A stretch of 64,000 nucleotides of DNA from Bacteroidales bacterium (GTDB lineage Bacteria > Bacteroidota > Bacteroidia > Bacteroidales > WCHB1-69): assembly GCA_017551725.1 (NCBI GenBank), contig JAFZKY010000057.1, positions 1-64,000 on the forward strand, in the 5' to 3' direction. The position numbers and the translations under genes are program-made. The notes beneath the pieces are model-generated. The model made no database searches, was not told where the DNA came from, and worked only from the letters and a program-made list of their open reading frames with translations. Each line of letters starts with the position of its first letter. Positions within the stretch are counted from its first letter, which is position 1. Shown here piece by piece: positions 53,003 to 62,274 of this stretch.

Positions 53003-54097
53003 TTACTCCGCTTTGTAGAACGGCATCTTCACGGTGACGGCCTTGAGCAGGCGGTTGCGCACCTTGATGAAGATTTCGGTGCCCGCTTTGGCGAACTCCT
53101 TCTTGATGAGCGCGGTGCCGATGCCCTTGTTGACAGAGGGGCCGAACGTGCCGGAGCGCACTTCGCCAATGAGGTTGCCCTCGGCGTCGCACACTTCATA
53201 GCCGTTTCTCGGAATACCACGATCGATGAGCTCGAAACCGGCGATTCTGCGGGTCACGCCGTTGGCTTTGAGGTCCTCCATGAACTTGCGGTCGATGAAG
53301 TCCTTGCCGTCCACGAACTTGGTGATCCAGCCCAGACCGGCCTCGATGGGCGAAATGGTGTCGTCGATCTCATGGCCGTAGAGGCAGAAGCCCATTTCGA
53401 GACGGAGGGTGTCGCGTGCGCCCAGCCCGATGGGTTTGATGTCGAATTCGGCGCCGGCCTCAAATACGGCGTCCCAAATCTGCATGGCATATTCGTTGGG
53501 GAAGTATATCTCGCAGCCGCCGGAGCCGGTGTAGCCCGTGGTGGAGAAGAGGATGTTGTCGAAACCGGCTAACTTGATGATCTTGTTGGTGTAATACTCC
53601 ATGTCGATGACGCTGGCGTCGGTCAGTTTCTGCATGGCCTTGAGTGCCAAAGGACCTTGCACGGCCAGCTGGGAGATGTTGTCGGAGATGTTCTCGATCT
53701 CAGCGCCGAAGTTCTTGTTCTGTTCCACCACCCAAGCCCAGTCCTTGTCGATGTTGGCGGCGTTGATCACGAGGAGGTAGTCTTCGTCGTGCAGGTTATA
53801 GACCAGGAGGTCGTCCACGATGCCGCCCTTGCCGTTGGGGAAGCAGGAGTACTGCACCTTGCCGGGGTAGAGGGCTGCCACGTCGTTGGTGGTGATGTGT
53901 TGCAGCAGGGCCAGCGCTTTCGGGCCCTTCACGGTGAACTCACCCATGTGGGACACGTCGAACACGCCCACTTTGTTGCGCACCTGCAGGTGCTCGTTGG
54001 TGATGCTGTCGTATTGGATGGGCATGTAAAAGCCCGCGAACTCTTCCATTTTGGCACCGAGTTTCTCGTGTGTCGCTCTGTAAACGGTTTCTTTCAT
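53003..54097 (-). CDS. gcvT: Aminomethyltransferase GcvT (glycine cleavage T-protein)
   Basis: 364 residues. It transfers the aminomethyl carbon of glycine from lipoylated H-protein to tetrahydrofolate. Family marks: '[13 protein letters not shown]', '[18 protein letters not shown]' (with the catalytic Asp of the 'DD' pair), '[17 protein letters not shown]' and '[18 protein letters not shown]'. ATG 54097 lies 46 bases after a -7 box. Other gcv genes are not in this window. With threonine dehydrogenase nearby it suggests glycine/threonine catabolism. Confidence 0.97.
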   Translation of the reverse strand: MKETVYRATHEKLGAKMEEFAGFYMPIQYDSITNEHLQVRNKVGVFDVSHMGEFTVKGPKALALLQHITTNDVAALYPGKVQYSCFPNGKGGIVDDLLVYNLHDEDYLLVINAANIDKDWAWVVEQNKNFGAEIENISDNISQLAVQGPLALKAMQKLTDASVIDMEYYTNKIIKLAGFDNILFSTTGYTGSGGCEIYFPNEYAMQIWDAVFEAGAEFDIKPIGLGARDTLRLEMGFCLYGHEIDDTISPIEAGLGWITKFVDGKDFIDRKFMEDLKANGVTRRIAGFELIDRGIPRNGYEVCDAEGNLIGEVRSGTFGPSVNKGIGTALIKKEFAKAGTEIFIKVRNRLLKAVTVKMPFYKAE

Positions 54098-54142
54098 GTG
54101 ATTTGGATTTTTATTTATGAATAAGATGATTTTTCCGAAGCG

Positions 54143-54150
54143 CAAAAGTA
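54143..54150 (-). promoter_or_regulatory. -7 box TACTTTTG for gcvT
   Basis: TACTTTTG on the minus strand followed by GCGC, about 46 bases before ATG 54097. Confidence 0.5.
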
Positions 54151-54214
54151 CAAAATAATTGGCTATGGGAGGCGGGAATAGGAAAATAATCTTTCCCGAT
54201 AGGGAATGGCCCCG

Positions 54215-55960
54215 TTAGTCCATCACGCAGCGGATGGAGTAGGCGGCGGAGGCATTCTCCGGCTTGTCGCGATGCAGGGTCTCGCTGTCGTGGCGCAGCG
54301 TGCGGATTTGACGGTCCGTGTTCTCCGGTATGTTGCACCAGAATCCCGTCTCAAGGCCGAATCCCGTATAGATCCCATGGTAGTTGCCTGCCGGCAGGGC
54401 GGAGAATCCCGACGCGTTGTTTGCTGCCGGCTCGTTGCCCACGGCGCACGCCTTGTCATTCGCGCGCCATACGCGGGTGAAGGCCAGCGCTTTGCCGATG
54501 TGTTCGTTTGTGCCGCCGCAAACATTCTCGTCATAGCTGGCCAGATACAGTGCCAGCAGGTTCCACTCGTTGCTGTCGGGCAGGTGCCACCCCTCCGGGC
54601 AGATGCCGCGTTTGATGCTGTCGTTCCGTTGCGTGAACCAGGTCTGGCCCGAGGCGGCACGCCAGTTGTAGAGATACCCGTAGGCCCGCACGGTGGCCGT
54701 GTCGTTGCCCGGACAGTAGCGGTAGGCGATGTTGCTGTCGGCGTGCCGCCCCTGCAATATCTTGTGACCGTACGGGTCCGTGACCGACCGCAGGTTCTCC
54801 GCCATCCAGCACTGGCTGCCGATGGCTACAGTATGATATTCGTTGTGGTCCGCATCGGAGACTTTCAACTTGCCGCAGGGCTTTGGCTCAGTCGTGGGCA
54901 CACCAAGCGTGTCTTGTTCCTCTTCTTCCTCAGGGAAAATACCGCCTTTCAAAAGGTCCTCGGCTGCGATAGCCGTGGCAGGAAGGTCTTTCGTCTCTGC
55001 GGCTGTCTCTTGTGAATCGCTTGTCTTATTGACGGTTGCAGACTTTTCGGGGGCCTGTGTAACAACGGGAGTTTGCTTCTCCTGTGTGGTTGGAGTGGGG
55101 GTGGGTTCGGGAATGTCGGATTTTTGGTTGTCAGTAAAAACCATGTCCGGCAGGGTAGGGCCTTTGGAAGTTTGATCATACCTGTCGGGCGTGGCCGTGA
55201 TGGGGATCAGACTGCGTGTCAGAGCGCTTTCTGATCGTCTCTCATTCTTCGTTGCGTTTTTTTTTTCTTTTCTATCTTTTTTATCTGCTATGCAGAAGCC
55301 GACACCCACTTTGGCCCCGATGAAAAAGTTATCCATGAAGGTGCCTTCCTGTATCGTGTAGTGAGCCACAGCTTCTGCGGAGAGCACAAACCCGCTGATG
55401 TGGAACATGAAGCCACTGGCCACCACCGGGCCATAACCGCGTTCTTTTTGTTGGTTCCGCCATACATGGTCTTGGCACAAGTAGTTGGTTGTTCGATAGT
55501 TCATACCAACACCGAAATGGAATGACAAAGGCTTCCAATAACGCCCGGTAAGGCCAAGCATACCCTCGAAATAGGAGTTTCGGATGTCCAGCGGGTTTGC
55601 CAACTGCTCGGAATTTCCGGATCGGAAGGTGCCGGGAAACCAGAAGTTGCTCATGAGGCTCAAGTACCAGCCCGAGTTGCGCATGGTGCCGATTTTCAAC
55701 CCGTAGGCGAAATTGCGCACGTCGAAAAAGCGACTCTCCTTCGAGAGCGGCAATGTCTGCATGTTGAGGGTGAGGAAGGTTGAGTGGCGTATCTTTTTGC
55801 TCCGTTTTTCCTTCGGTGTGATATTGGCAGGGAAAGACAGCTCCGTCAAGGTTGGGGTGTATGACACCGGTTGGTAGGATAACTGGGCTTTTGCTGGAAG
55901 TGCGAGGAGAGCACTCAGAAAAAAAAGGGTAAATACTTGTATAACAGGATTTTTTTTCAT
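54215..55960 (-). CDS. Exported protein with C-terminal FISUMP domain
   Basis: 581 residues with a signal peptide (about 1-25). Residues about 45-220 are beta-rich with 'GWYLSLMSNFWFPGTF' and 'GFVLSAEAVAHYTI', like a small outer-membrane beta-barrel or porin-like domain. A Thr/Pro/Glu-rich linker (about 255-350) follows. Residues about 355-581 match the Fibrobacter succinogenes major paralogous domain (TIGR02145): 'AIGSQCWMAENLR', 'CPEGWHLPDSNEW', 'YSIRCVMD'. The role of FISUMP domains is not firmly known. It is third in the CHASE2-caspase-FISUMP cluster, with an 18-bp gap. Confidence 0.85.
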   Translation of the reverse strand: MKKNPVIQVFTLFFLSALLALPAKAQLSYQPVSYTPTLTELSFPANITPKEKRSKKIRHSTFLTLNMQTLPLSKESRFFDVRNFAYGLKIGTMRNSGWYLSLMSNFWFPGTFRSGNSEQLANPLDIRNSYFEGMLGLTGRYWKPLSFHFGVGMNYRTTNYLCQDHVWRNQQKERGYGPVVASGFMFHISGFVLSAEAVAHYTIQEGTFMDNFFIGAKVGVGFCIADKKDRKEKKNATKNERRSESALTRSLIPITATPDRYDQTSKGPTLPDMVFTDNQKSDIPEPTPTPTTQEKQTPVVTQAPEKSATVNKTSDSQETAAETKDLPATAIAAEDLLKGGIFPEEEEEQDTLGVPTTEPKPCGKLKVSDADHNEYHTVAIGSQCWMAENLRSVTDPYGHKILQGRHADSNIAYRYCPGNDTATVRAYGYLYNWRAASGQTWFTQRNDSIKRGICPEGWHLPDSNEWNLLALYLASYDENVCGGTNEHIGKALAFTRVWRANDKACAVGNEPAANNASGFSALPAGNYHGIYTGFGLETGFWCNIPENTDRQIRTLRHDSETLHRDKPENASAAYSIRCVMD

Positions 55961-55978
55961 ATCAACGGGGATGTTTTG

Positions 55979-57805
55979 TTATTGGCCTTCAGGTATCAGG
56001 ATGGTTAGGCGACGGACAGCCTTTTCGTAGCCTTTGGCAGCCGCCTTCTTGCACCATGCGATGGCGGTGTCTTTGTTTTGCTCTACACCATAGCCTTTCT
56101 CATAGCAGATGCAGAGGGCGTATTCGGCTTCCGCCATGCCTTTTTCGGCGGCGGTCCGGTAGTGCTTGACGGCCTCGGTGTAGTTCTGGTCGGTGCCTTC
56201 GCCGTAGAAGTAGCAGCGTCCCAGATAGTATTGGGCTTCCAGGTGTTCCTGGTCGCTGGCGGCTTTGAACCAGCGGAAGGCTTCTGTGCGGTAGGGTACC
56301 TGAAGACCTTCCACGCCGTCGTAATAGCATCGTCCGAGTTCGTATTGGGCGTTCGCCACTCCCGATTCTGCCGCAGAGCGCATCCAGTCCAAACCCTCCG
56401 CCGGCTTCGACAGTGCGCCGGTGGCATTCATGTAGATGAAACCGAGGTTGTACTGGGCATTCCCGTTCCCTCCCTTGGCGGCCAGTTCATACCAATGGAC
56501 GGCTTCGCTCAAGTTGTTCTGTTTCATTAAATAATAGGTGCCCAGCTTGTTCTCGGCTTCCGTATGTCCCTGGTTGGCGGCCTTCGTGTACCACTTGTAG
56601 GCTTCTGCCTGGTTGGTGTCGGTGAACTGCGATCCGAATTCGTATGCCATGCCGAGTTCGTATTGGGCGTCGCGGTCGCCCTGTTCGGCCAGTTGTGTGC
56701 GGGAGTCGAACGCCTTTTTGGCTTCGGCTCTGGCCTGCTCGGGCGTGAGGGTTTGATATTGGTTCTGCCCGTTGATGTAGATTGTATTAAGCAGGTTGTT
56801 GAAGATGGTGGGCACCTGGATGGCGGAGGTGCTCTTGATGACCTGGTTTTTCACTTCGGAGAAAAGCTCGTCCACGGAGCTTTTGTCTTTTTTCAGGGCT
56901 GACACAAGGGCGTTGGCATAGGGGCCGTAAGGAAGGTCGTCATCGATCATGTCCTGTGCCACGGATCCGGCTTGCGTGGAGTAGGCCAGAAGCATGCCGA
57001 GAGGCGGTGCCAGCGGGATGAGGCCGTCGGTGAGCCCGCGCGTCCAGTTTAGCTTCTCGTTGCGGCACGCATCCAGCACCACGATGGTGTTGGCACAGTT
57101 GGCATCCGCTAATTTGGAAACCAGCCAACGCCCGTCAATACAGGTGCTCAAGTCGCCCTTGCTGTTCAGTTTCACATCCACCGGCAGCAGGTAGTTGTTG
57201 CCGTCGTCCCCCTGCAGTCCGTGTCCGGAATAGTAGAAGAGGGCCATTTTATATCCATTGCCTACGGCTTTCTTCCGGAACAGTTCCACGGCGTTTTCCA
57301 TGTCTTCACCTGTGCCATCGTACAGGCTGTACACATCGAATCCTAACTGCTGCAGTTCGGCGCTTACGGCGTGGGCGTCGTTGATGGCGTTTCTCAATTG
57401 CGTGTTGTTCTGATAGTTGGAGTTTCCTATCACCAAGGCGATTCTCTTCTCGGTGAATTTGTCTTTGTTTTTCCCAATCAGGCTTTGCCAGATTTCCCCG
57501 TCGCGGCTCGACATCTTGTTCAACCGGAGCACATAGTCCTTGAGGGTCCGGCTGCTTTTGGCGTTCATGGCATCGCTGGAGATGTAGTACGTTCGCTGGG
57601 TGGACTGGTTCTGTGCCCACAGGAACTGATAGCCTCCGGGCCAGCGGATGTTGTCCGCATCGTTGAACACGGAACCCTTCCGACACCATCGGCTGCCGAT
57701 CTTTATGGAGTCGCAGCTCATTTTCAATATCTTGTAGTCTGTGGCTCCGGCGTTAAGCAGCAGCAGGAGCAGAGTCCAGACCAGTAGTGTGGTTTTTCTT
57801 CTCAT
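55979..57805 (-). CDS. Periplasmic caspase (peptidase C14) with Sel1 repeats
   Basis: 608 residues with a signal peptide (about 1-21). The caspase domain begins at about 119 with 'KRIALVIGNSNYQ'; the dyad is H195 in 'YYSGHG' and C247 in 'VVLDACRNE'. C-terminal to about 370 are Sel1 repeats ('AQYELGMAYEFG', 'AEAEYALCICYEKGYG'), which bind partner proteins. An exported caspase is unusual, since most act in the cytoplasm. Its start lies 53 bp inside the 3' end of the CHASE2 gene, which implies coupled expression. Substrates are unknown. Confidence 0.9.
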   Translation of the reverse strand: MRRKTTLLVWTLLLLLLNAGATDYKILKMSCDSIKIGSRWCRKGSVFNDADNIRWPGGYQFLWAQNQSTQRTYYISSDAMNAKSSRTLKDYVLRLNKMSSRDGEIWQSLIGKNKDKFTEKRIALVIGNSNYQNNTQLRNAINDAHAVSAELQQLGFDVYSLYDGTGEDMENAVELFRKKAVGNGYKMALFYYSGHGLQGDDGNNYLLPVDVKLNSKGDLSTCIDGRWLVSKLADANCANTIVVLDACRNEKLNWTRGLTDGLIPLAPPLGMLLAYSTQAGSVAQDMIDDDLPYGPYANALVSALKKDKSSVDELFSEVKNQVIKSTSAIQVPTIFNNLLNTIYINGQNQYQTLTPEQARAEAKKAFDSRTQLAEQGDRDAQYELGMAYEFGSQFTDTNQAEAYKWYTKAANQGHTEAENKLGTYYLMKQNNLSEAVHWYELAAKGGNGNAQYNLGFIYMNATGALSKPAEGLDWMRSAAESGVANAQYELGRCYYDGVEGLQVPYRTEAFRWFKAASDQEHLEAQYYLGRCYFYGEGTDQNYTEAVKHYRTAAEKGMAEAEYALCICYEKGYGVEQNKDTAIAWCKKAAAKGYEKAVRRLTILIPEGQ

Positions 57806-59108
57806 TGTTATTGGCTATGTTGATGATAAAATTGGCAATGGTAACGCCCAAGATGGGGATGGTGATGTTATACCGTACGGAAAAGGCAAGATAGGCGATG
57901 AAAGTCACCAGATAGAGCAGTCCGCAGGATCCTATCCAACGCACAAGGCCGAGCAGGAACGGGCGTATCCGCGTGCGTGACGCCCATTCGCCGTGTGCGA
58001 TGCGGTTGATGAAAAACAGAAAGTAAAGAATGGCTGCGTAAAAGACAAACATAAGGAGTACAAACGGCCAGTGCAGCAGATGGTGGCCGTCGCGCAGGTG
58101 CAGGAAAGCCAGCCACGTGATGTAGGCTCCCGGTGTTGCCCCGGCGTATGTGTCGTGCAGGTCGTTCTCGAAATCGGCGATGATCAGGTATTTGTCTTTG
58201 TAGTCTTCAGCGAGGTTCCGTCCTTCCAAGGATAGAATGTCGGCCCCCATATCTTCATAATAGTTGTAAATGAATCCCGGACCATCTTCCATGACAGGAG
58301 CATTCATCTTGTCGTAAATGTTGCCTTTGATGGCCAGCATTGGGGCGTTGGTACACAAACATTTGCCGCTGGTGTACAATGGCCAATGGCGGAAACGCCT
58401 GATCGATGTGGGCTGATGCCGGGTGTCATCGTACATTTTCAATGCTAATGAGGGTTTCCCGTCTTGCAGAAAAGTGTATCTGGAAAAATTGCGCTCGAAT
58501 CCGAATTGCGCATAGTCCGACATGCCGGTTTTTCCCTGCAGACTGTCAAATGCAAGCTCATAGTCGCTCCACGCATCGTTGGTATGGTGTGCAATCGCGA
58601 TGTCGCGCATACGGCATATCTGACGGAAAAGCAGCGTGTCAACCGGGGTGGAAAGCCCTTTTTCGAAACGGATATCCATGAGGATGTACTTGTACTGAAC
58701 CTTGTCTCGTTCCAGTAACTGCAGGAACTCCAGCAACTTGGTTCGGTCGGTAATGTCTGTGTTCCCGGCGGTGCTGTCCCGTGGGTCGATATTCACCAAC
58801 TGACGGTCGTGGCTGATGTTGATGAAACGGGCATCCTCGTTGTCTGTTATCCCGGTTGTTTTGAAAGGCCACTCTAACAGATAGTACAGGAGTGACTTTT
58901 CCATCAAGTTATACGGTTGGTTTTCAACAATATAACAACATACGCTCAAGATAAGCGCACCAATGAGGGCAAAAACCAGATTGCCTTTTTTACGAAGACT
59001 GAGATGATGGAGCATCCGTCGGCATCCGCCACGCACATTCTGCATCCACAGGGAAACCCGATGGACAACTTTTTTTATCACAGAATGTTGTCGGGGGCGT
59101 TTACGCAT
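57753..59108 (-). CDS. CHASE2-domain membrane protein
   Basis: 451 residues. A basic cytoplasmic N-terminus (about 1-42) leads to one helix (about 45-62), a long extracytoplasmic sensor region (about 63-345) and three C-terminal helices (about 350-440). The sensor shows CHASE2 traits: 'TDRTKLLEFLQLLERDKVQYKYILMDIRF', 'KYLIIADFENDLHDTYAG' and 'PGAYITWLAFL'. It lacks any kinase, cyclase or HTH output domain, so any signal must pass to another protein. The next gene, the periplasmic caspase, overlaps it by 53 bp and is the obvious candidate. Confidence 0.8.
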   Translation of the reverse strand: MRKRPRQHSVIKKVVHRVSLWMQNVRGGCRRMLHHLSLRKKGNLVFALIGALILSVCCYIVENQPYNLMEKSLLYYLLEWPFKTTGITDNEDARFINISHDRQLVNIDPRDSTAGNTDITDRTKLLEFLQLLERDKVQYKYILMDIRFEKGLSTPVDTLLFRQICRMRDIAIAHHTNDAWSDYELAFDSLQGKTGMSDYAQFGFERNFSRYTFLQDGKPSLALKMYDDTRHQPTSIRRFRHWPLYTSGKCLCTNAPMLAIKGNIYDKMNAPVMEDGPGFIYNYYEDMGADILSLEGRNLAEDYKDKYLIIADFENDLHDTYAGATPGAYITWLAFLHLRDGHHLLHWPFVLLMFVFYAAILYFLFFINRIAHGEWASRTRIRPFLLGLVRWIGSCGLLYLVTFIAYLAFSVRYNITIPILGVTIANFIINIANNNEKKNHTTGLDSAPAAA

Positions 59109-59127
59109 TAGGGGAATGTGTTAGTTC

Positions 59128-60081
59128 CTATTTCCGATAGCGCTCGCCCAGCACCTTGAGCATGTCCACGGTCATGGAGGCGAGGTCATACGTGGGCTTG
59201 AATCCCCATTCCTCGCGGGCGCAGTGGTCATCCATCTGATTGGGCCACGAGTCAGCGATGTTCTGGCGCAGCTCGTCGTATTTGTATTCCATCTGGAAAT
59301 CCGGAATATGTTTCTTGATTTCGGCATAGATCATCTCCGGCTCGAAGCTCATGGCGGTGATGTTGAACGAGTTGCGGTGGACGAGCTTGGTGGGGTCGGC
59401 TTCCATGAGGTCGATGGCGGCTTTCAGCGCGTCAGGCATGTACATCATGTCCATGTAGGTGCCTTTGGCGATGGGGCAGACGAATTTCTCGCCCTTGACG
59501 GCGGCGTAATAGATTTCAACGGCATAGTCAGTGGTGCCGCCGCCGGGCAGGGTGACGTTGGATATCAGGCCCGGGAAACGCACGGAGCGGGTGTCCACGC
59601 CGAAGCGTTTGAAGTAGTAGTCGCTCAGCAGCTCACCGGTGACCTTGGTGACACCGTAGATGGTCTTGGGCCGTTGGATGGTGTCCTGCGGGGTCATGTC
59701 GTGCGGAGTGTCGGGACCGAAGGCGCCGATGGAACTCGGCGTGAACAGGGAGCATCCCATCTCGCGGGACACCTCCAGACAGTTGATCAGGGCACCCACG
59801 CCCACGTTCCAGCCCAGCATGGGGTTGGCCTCGGCTTTCGCGGAGAGGATGGCGGCCAGGTTGTAGATGGCGTCAATATTGTATTTTTTCACCGCATCGG
59901 CGATGTCCTGGGCATTAGTGGCATCAATCTTGCAGGAAGGGCCGGCATCGGCCAAGTCACCTTTCAGGGGGTAAATCATATCGGCGGCAACAACGTTGTC
60001 GGTACCATACTGTTTGCGCAAGGCGGGTGTCAATTCGGAACCAATCTGTCCGCAGGCACCAATGACTAATATCTTTTTCAT
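59128..60081 (-). CDS. SDR-type L-threonine 3-dehydrogenase
   Basis: 317 residues, NAD-dependent epimerase/dehydratase fold: 'VIGACGQIGSELTPAL' (NAD-binding Gly motif, residues 8-14) and the catalytic pair Y142-x3-K146 ('IYGVTKVTGE'). 'SVRFPGLIS' and 'GTTDYAVEIYYAA' match the short-chain threonine dehydrogenases, which oxidise L-threonine to 2-amino-3-ketobutyrate. It starts just after a -7 box and precedes the CHASE2 gene by 19 bp, so it may be the promoter-proximal gene of that cluster. Divergent from the ammonia-lyase gene. Confidence 0.9.
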   Translation of the reverse strand: MKKILVIGACGQIGSELTPALRKQYGTDNVVAADMIYPLKGDLADAGPSCKIDATNAQDIADAVKKYNIDAIYNLAAILSAKAEANPMLGWNVGVGALINCLEVSREMGCSLFTPSSIGAFGPDTPHDMTPQDTIQRPKTIYGVTKVTGELLSDYYFKRFGVDTRSVRFPGLISNVTLPGGGTTDYAVEIYYAAVKGEKFVCPIAKGTYMDMMYMPDALKAAIDLMEADPTKLVHRNSFNITAMSFEPEMIYAEIKKHIPDFQMEYKYDELRQNIADSWPNQMDDHCAREEWGFKPTYDLASMTVDMLKVLGERYRK

Positions 60082-60116
60082 CTGTATGAGGTTTTGTATT
60101 TTTTCTAAAAAGCGTG

Positions 60117-60124
60117 CAAAAGTA
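60117..60124 (-). promoter_or_regulatory. -7 box TACTTTTG for the threonine dehydrogenase gene
   Basis: TACTTTTG on the minus strand followed by GCACGC, 36 bases before ATG 60081. It is part of a divergent pair with 60145-60152. Confidence 0.55.
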
Positions 60125-60144
60125 ATAAATTTTGTTGTTTTTTG

Positions 60145-60152
60145 TATTTTTG
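60145..60152 (+). promoter_or_regulatory. -7 box TATTTTTG for the ammonia-lyase gene
   Basis: TATTTTTG followed by GC, 20 bases before ATG 60173. Confidence 0.55.
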
Positions 60153-60172
60153 CGGCCTAAAAAATATATTGT

Positions 60173-61675
60173 ATGACATACGAAGAAATTATTGACGTGG
60201 TTTTCAACGGGATGACGTTGGAAATGAAGGAAATAGAAAGAGAAAGAATAGAGAATGCCTATCAGTTTCTGAAAGATTTCGCCCGCGACAAGGTGATTTA
60301 TGGCATCAACACCGGTTTCGGCCCGATGGCCCAGTACCGTATTGACGACCAGGATCTGCTGGCCTTACAATATAATATTATCCGTTCGCACGCCACCGGC
60401 GCGGGCAAGCCCCTGGAACCGCTCTACGTGCGCGCCGCCATGCTGGCCCGCTACCTTACGTTTGTGTCTGGCAATTCCGGCGTTCATTTGAACACCGTCA
60501 AGGCTTTCCAGACCTTCATTAACAAGGGAATATACCCCTTCGTGCCCGAGCACGGCAGCGTGGGCGCCAGCGGCGACCTTGTGCAGCTTGCCCACGTGGC
60601 GTTGACGCTGATAGGGGAGGGTTATGTTTTTTACAATGGAGAAAAACGCCCCACCGCCGAAGTGCTGCAAGAGCTTGGCATTGAACCCTTGAAGATGTAC
60701 ATCCGCGACGGCCTCTCCATCGTGAACGGCACCGCCGTGATGAGCGGCCTGGGTATGGTGAACCTTTACTATGCCCACAAACTCTTCGACTGGTCGCTGC
60801 TCTTCTCCACCATGATGAACGAGATTGCCTCTTCGTATGATGACTGTTTTTCCCAAGAACTCAACGCGTTAAAACACCACGAGGGTCAGCATTATGTGGC
60901 TGCCGAGATGCGCCGTATTGCCGCAGGCTCCCGTTGTCTCAAGGACCGTCGCAAGGAACTCTACGACCAGCAGCACAAGGAGGAATATTTCGGCAACGAG
61001 GTCAAGGTGCAGCCCTATTACTCGCTGCGCTGCGTGCCGCAGATCCTCGGTCCCGTATATGACGAACTGATGAACGCCCGTAAAGTGCTCGTCAACGAAT
61101 TCAACTCCGTGGATGACAATCCCGTCGTGGATGTTGAAACACGCAGTGTCTATCATGGAGGTAATTTCCACGGCGACTATGTGTCTTTCGAGATGGACAA
61201 ACTGAAAATCGCGGTGACGATGATGACCATGCTCTCCGAACGGCAGCTCAACTACCTTTTCCACGACCGTATTAACGGAATATTGCCGCCGTTTGTGAAT
61301 CTCGGCCATCTGGGCTTGAACTACGGTATGCAGGCTGTACAATTTACGGCCACTTCCACCACCGCCGAGTCGCAGACGCTTTCCAACCCCATGTGCGTAC
61401 ACAGCATTCCTAACAATAATGATAATCAGGATGTTGTCTCCATGGGCACCAATTCGGCCTTGCTGGCCCGCCGTGTGATCGACAACGGCTACCAGGTGGC
61501 CGCCATCCAAAGTATGGCCTTGGTGCAAGCGGTGGACTGCCTCAAGATTCAGGACAGACTGTCGCCCGTCACCCGCAAGTTCTACGACGAGGTGCGTGCC
61601 ATCGTCCCGGTTTTCATTGAGGATACGCCCAAGTACGAGGACATCGCCCACTTGCAGGAGTATTTGAGAAAGTAG
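60173..61675 (+). CDS. hutH: Aromatic amino acid (probably histidine) ammonia-lyase
   Basis: 500 residues. It forms the MIO electrophile from A132-S133-G134 in 'SVGASGDLVQLAHV'. 'YGINTGFGPMA' is the active-site loop and 'RSHATGAGKPL' carries Ser72-His73, the pair seen in histidine-specific members; tyrosine lyases usually have His-Leu there. It converts histidine to urocanate and ammonia. Other hut genes (hutU, hutI, hutG) are absent from the window, so it stands alone, divergent from threonine dehydrogenase. A secondary-metabolism role (as in flexirubin clusters) is possible but no such genes are seen. Confidence 0.9.
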   Translation: MTYEEIIDVVFNGMTLEMKEIERERIENAYQFLKDFARDKVIYGINTGFGPMAQYRIDDQDLLALQYNIIRSHATGAGKPLEPLYVRAAMLARYLTFVSGNSGVHLNTVKAFQTFINKGIYPFVPEHGSVGASGDLVQLAHVALTLIGEGYVFYNGEKRPTAEVLQELGIEPLKMYIRDGLSIVNGTAVMSGLGMVNLYYAHKLFDWSLLFSTMMNEIASSYDDCFSQELNALKHHEGQHYVAAEMRRIAAGSRCLKDRRKELYDQQHKEEYFGNEVKVQPYYSLRCVPQILGPVYDELMNARKVLVNEFNSVDDNPVVDVETRSVYHGGNFHGDYVSFEMDKLKIAVTMMTMLSERQLNYLFHDRINGILPPFVNLGHLGLNYGMQAVQFTATSTTAESQTLSNPMCVHSIPNNNDNQDVVSMGTNSALLARRVIDNGYQVAAIQSMALVQAVDCLKIQDRLSPVTRKFYDEVRAIVPVFIEDTPKYEDIAHLQEYLRK

Positions 61676-61713
61676 AGGTGTTGTTTTTTTTGTGGAAAAA
61701 ATCATTTGAGGTC

Positions 61714-61744
61714 TTGACAAACGACCTTAGTTGTTGTATCTTTG
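61714..61744 (+). promoter_or_regulatory. Bacteroidota promoter for the toxin-antitoxin-like pair
   Basis: TTG at 61714-61716 (in CTTGAC) is followed, 20 bases later, by TATCTTTG at 61737-61744. This fits the -33 TTTG / -7 TAnnTTTG layout well. The first ATG is 28 bases downstream, at 61773. Confidence 0.7.
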
Positions 61745-61772
61745 CAGTTCGAAAATAAAATATAAGAAGGTT

Positions 61773-61958
61773 ATGGAATATTTTGTAGAAGATATTGAAA
61801 ATTTGGAGGCTAATGAACCCCAAGTTCAGTATGGTGCTTCCTCAAAAAAAACTTTTCGAACAGTTTCGGATGAGGAACTATCTAAGTGTATTACTCTCGA
61901 AGAGTGGGAAACTGAATTGACAAAGATGATCCATGAACACTATCAATCTAACAAATGA
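61773..61958 (+). CDS. Small acidic protein, putative antitoxin
   Basis: 61 residues, acidic and helical ('EDIENLEANEP', 'SDEELSKCITLEEWETELTKMI'). It has the size and charge of an antitoxin and is followed by a small basic protein whose ATG overlaps its stop (ATGA, 61955-61958). Own strong promoter. No DNA-binding motif is evident, so autoregulation is not shown. Confidence 0.6.
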   Translation: MEYFVEDIENLEANEPQVQYGASSKKTFRTVSDEELSKCITLEEWETELTKMIHEHYQSNK

Positions 61959-62263
61959 AAGTCGTAATCAGTTCGGTAGTACGAAGTAATACCAATGAAT
62001 TCTACAAGGCTGCCATGCAAAACCATCCATCGCTTAGCGAGGAAATTGTTTTAAAAAAGGCGAATCGGATGTTCAGAGGTTTGCAAATTCTCAGTACGAC
62101 ACAAGGCTTTCAGAAAGCGCGATTAAACCATAAGTGGAAGGCAAATGGTTGGAGAGAATTGGTTATAGAGGATTTTCACTTTGCATTTGAAGTGGTAGAT
62201 AGTTTTAATGGCGAGCGTGTTGTGATGGTTCATGATGCAGTACACAGTTTATTATACCATTAG
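61955..62263 (+). CDS. Small basic protein, putative RelE/ParE-like toxin
   Basis: 102 residues: 'VISSVVRSNTNEFYKAAMQNH', 'GLQILSTTQGFQKARLNHKWKANGWRELVIEDFHFAFEV' and a final 'VHDAVHSLLYH'. The strand-helix-strand pattern, basic charge and placement behind an acidic partner suggest a type II toxin of the RelE/ParE superfamily, but I cannot place the family. An alternative is a small DNA- or RNA-binding protein. Confidence 0.55.
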   Translation: MKVVISSVVRSNTNEFYKAAMQNHPSLSEEIVLKKANRMFRGLQILSTTQGFQKARLNHKWKANGWRELVIEDFHFAFEVVDSFNGERVVMVHDAVHSLLYH

Positions 62264-62274
62264 TCCTTCAATTT

